From DATGSF01 sp035302865 (GTDB lineage Bacteria > Bacteroidota > Bacteroidia > Chitinophagales > Chitinophagaceae), in contig DATGSF010000185.1 in NCBI GenBank assembly GCA_035302865.1, forward strand, positions 1 to 6,711: DNA of 6,711 nt, written 5' to 3'. Shown piece by piece: positions 5,798 through 6,711 of this stretch. The position numbers were made by a program, and so were the translations under genes. Positions within the stretch are counted from its first letter, which is position 1, and the number at the start of each line of letters is the position of its first letter. The notes under the pieces are model-generated. The model ran no database searches. It was not told the DNA's origin and saw nothing but the letters and a program-made list of their open reading frames with translations.

Positions 5798-6619
5798 ATG
5801 TCTAACTTGGAAGTTTGTTCTTTAAATTCTGGAAGTAACGGAAACGCTTATTATATAAGCAATGGTAAGTATGCTATTTTAATTGATTTGGGAATTTCTT
5901 GTAGAATGGTAGAACAAAGATTAAAAGAAATAGGGAAAAGCCCCTTTGACATTTCTGCTATTCTTATTAGTCACGAGCATGCTGATCATGTTAGAGGTAT
6001 TAAAACTTTTCAAAAAAAATACCAAACTAAAGTTTATATAAAGCCTGCTGTTTATCAAAAATTTAAACATAAATTAATTAATATTGAATTCTTTGAAGAG
6101 AGCCCTTTTTCTATATTTGATTTTACTATCTTTCCTTTTAGGAAATATCATGACGCTATTGATCCATGTAGCTTTTTAATACAGTATGAAAATTTTAATA
6201 TTGGTGTGATAACTGATATAGGTAGAGTTTGTAATAATGTGATTGATGCTGTGAAAAATGCCCAACTTTTGTTTTTAGAATCTAATTACGATGAATATTT
6301 ATTGGAAAATGGAAAATATCCTACATATTTAAAAAATAGGATTAGAGGTGGATACGGTCATATTTCAAATAAGGAAGCTCTGGATCTGGTAAATAGTTTT
6401 GGTAATCCTAACTTGGAAAAAGTTTTTTTAAGTCATTTGTCAAAAGAAAATAATAGTCCAGAAATTTGCTTACGAACCTTTAAGAATTTAAAAAATAAAG
6501 ATATAAATCTTGAAATTGCCCCTCGAGATGGAATTAGTTCTGTATGGAAATATAAAAGCAAAAGAATTTGGGAAGATGTGACAACTGATAATTTTGTTCA
6601 ATCCGAATTGTTTGATTAA
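5798..6619 (+). CDS. MBL-fold metallohydrolase, YycJ/WalJ-like
   Basis: The 273-residue product is a metallo-beta-lactamase-fold enzyme close in pattern to the YycJ/WalJ family, whose studied members are metal-dependent 5'-3' DNA exonucleases. The exact substrate here is inferred only from family. It opens with the family-typical CSLNSGSNGNAYYI (7-20) and ends near the usual length. Metal ligands are visible: HEHADH (H59, H61, D63, H64), H118 in KYHDAIDP, D140 in ITDIG, and H212 in LSHLSKENN. The LESNYD (159-164) and GHISN (186-190) segments also fit this subfamily. There is no signal peptide or membrane segment, so it should be cytoplasmic. The gene is divergent from rplK with a 143-base gap, and is followed directly by a terminator, so it is probably monocistronic. 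The ATG follows an A/T-rich leader with no Shine-Dalgarno. Confidence 0.9.
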   Translation: MSNLEVCSLNSGSNGNAYYISNGKYAILIDLGISCRMVEQRLKEIGKSPFDISAILISHEHADHVRGIKTFQKKYQTKVYIKPAVYQKFKHKLINIEFFEESPFSIFDFTIFPFRKYHDAIDPCSFLIQYENFNIGVITDIGRVCNNVIDAVKNAQLLFLESNYDEYLLENGKYPTYLKNRIRGGYGHISNKEALDLVNSFGNPNLEKVFLSHLSKENNSPEICLRTFKNLKNKDINLEIAPRDGISSVWKYKSKRIWEDVTTDNFVQSELFD

Positions 6620-6620
6620 A

Positions 6621-6662
6621 AAAGTAGCCGTCTCAAAAGTTCATTTTGATGACGGCTATTTT
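6621..6662 (+). terminator. rho-independent terminator after the MBL-fold gene
   Basis: A long hairpin begins one base after the stop codon. The core is TAGCCGTC / GACGGCTA (6625-6632 with 6651-6658). An upper stem TCAAAA / TTTTGA (6633-6638 with 6644-6649) is closed by a 5-base loop, with one bulged T at 6650. An outer AAAG / TTTT pairing includes one G-T pair. The T-run on the 3' side suits termination of plus-strand transcription. The remaining sequence to the window end shows no gene. Confidence 0.82.
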
Positions 6663-6711
6663 ATTATCGATTTTTACTGATAAATTAAGTTTTTCCTATT
6701 TTTTATTTGTG

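Noticed and set aside
6651..6658. GACGGCTA shared with the rplL terminator (3433-3440), hinting at a dispersed repeat
   Set aside because: Only eight bases match, both copies are in terminator stems, and the flanks differ; convergence or chance is enough to explain it.

Overview
This window carries AT-rich bacterial chromosome from what is almost certainly a member of the Bacteroidota. The evidence is threefold. Two near-perfect promoters of that phylum's type (TTTG, 19-20 bases, TAnnTTTG) precede the ribosomal-protein operons. Gene starts sit in A/T-rich sequence with no usable Shine-Dalgarno motif. The L13, S9, S2 and helicase sequences are of the kind seen in that phylum. The genus cannot be told from the sequence alone; the low GC and the split operons leave a free-living or a host-associated lineage equally possible.

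Layout, right to left along the minus strand. A promoter at 5733-5763 drives rplK-rplA-rplJ-rplL (proteins L11, L1, L10, L7/L12), which ends at a strong terminator (3421-3457). A second promoter at 3317-3348 then starts rplM-rpsI-rpsB (L13, S9, S2), which ends at a symmetric hairpin (1454-1487). After that comes a DEAD-box RNA helicase gene that starts at 1343 and runs off the left edge. On the plus strand, diverging from rplK, is a metallo-beta-lactamase-fold hydrolase of the YycJ/WalJ type (5798-6619) with its own terminator.

The genes share a translation and ribosome-assembly theme. L11, L10 and L12 build the GTPase-associated centre and stalk, and L1 the E-site stalk. L13 is an early 50S assembly protein, S9 touches P-site tRNA, and S2 joins the 30S late. 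DEAD-box helicases of this type commonly act in ribosome assembly or mRNA turnover. All seven ribosomal proteins look intact and full length.

The main point of interest is operon architecture rather than a new system. The usual Bacteroidota partners are missing at three edges: rpoB-rpoC after rplL, tsf after rpsB, and secE-nusG before rplK. The two ribosomal operons have come to lie head to tail, with a terminator and a fresh promoter between them. No mobile element, CRISPR array, tRNA or rRNA was seen. No gene-free stretch exceeds 300 bases; the longest is 3242-3478.
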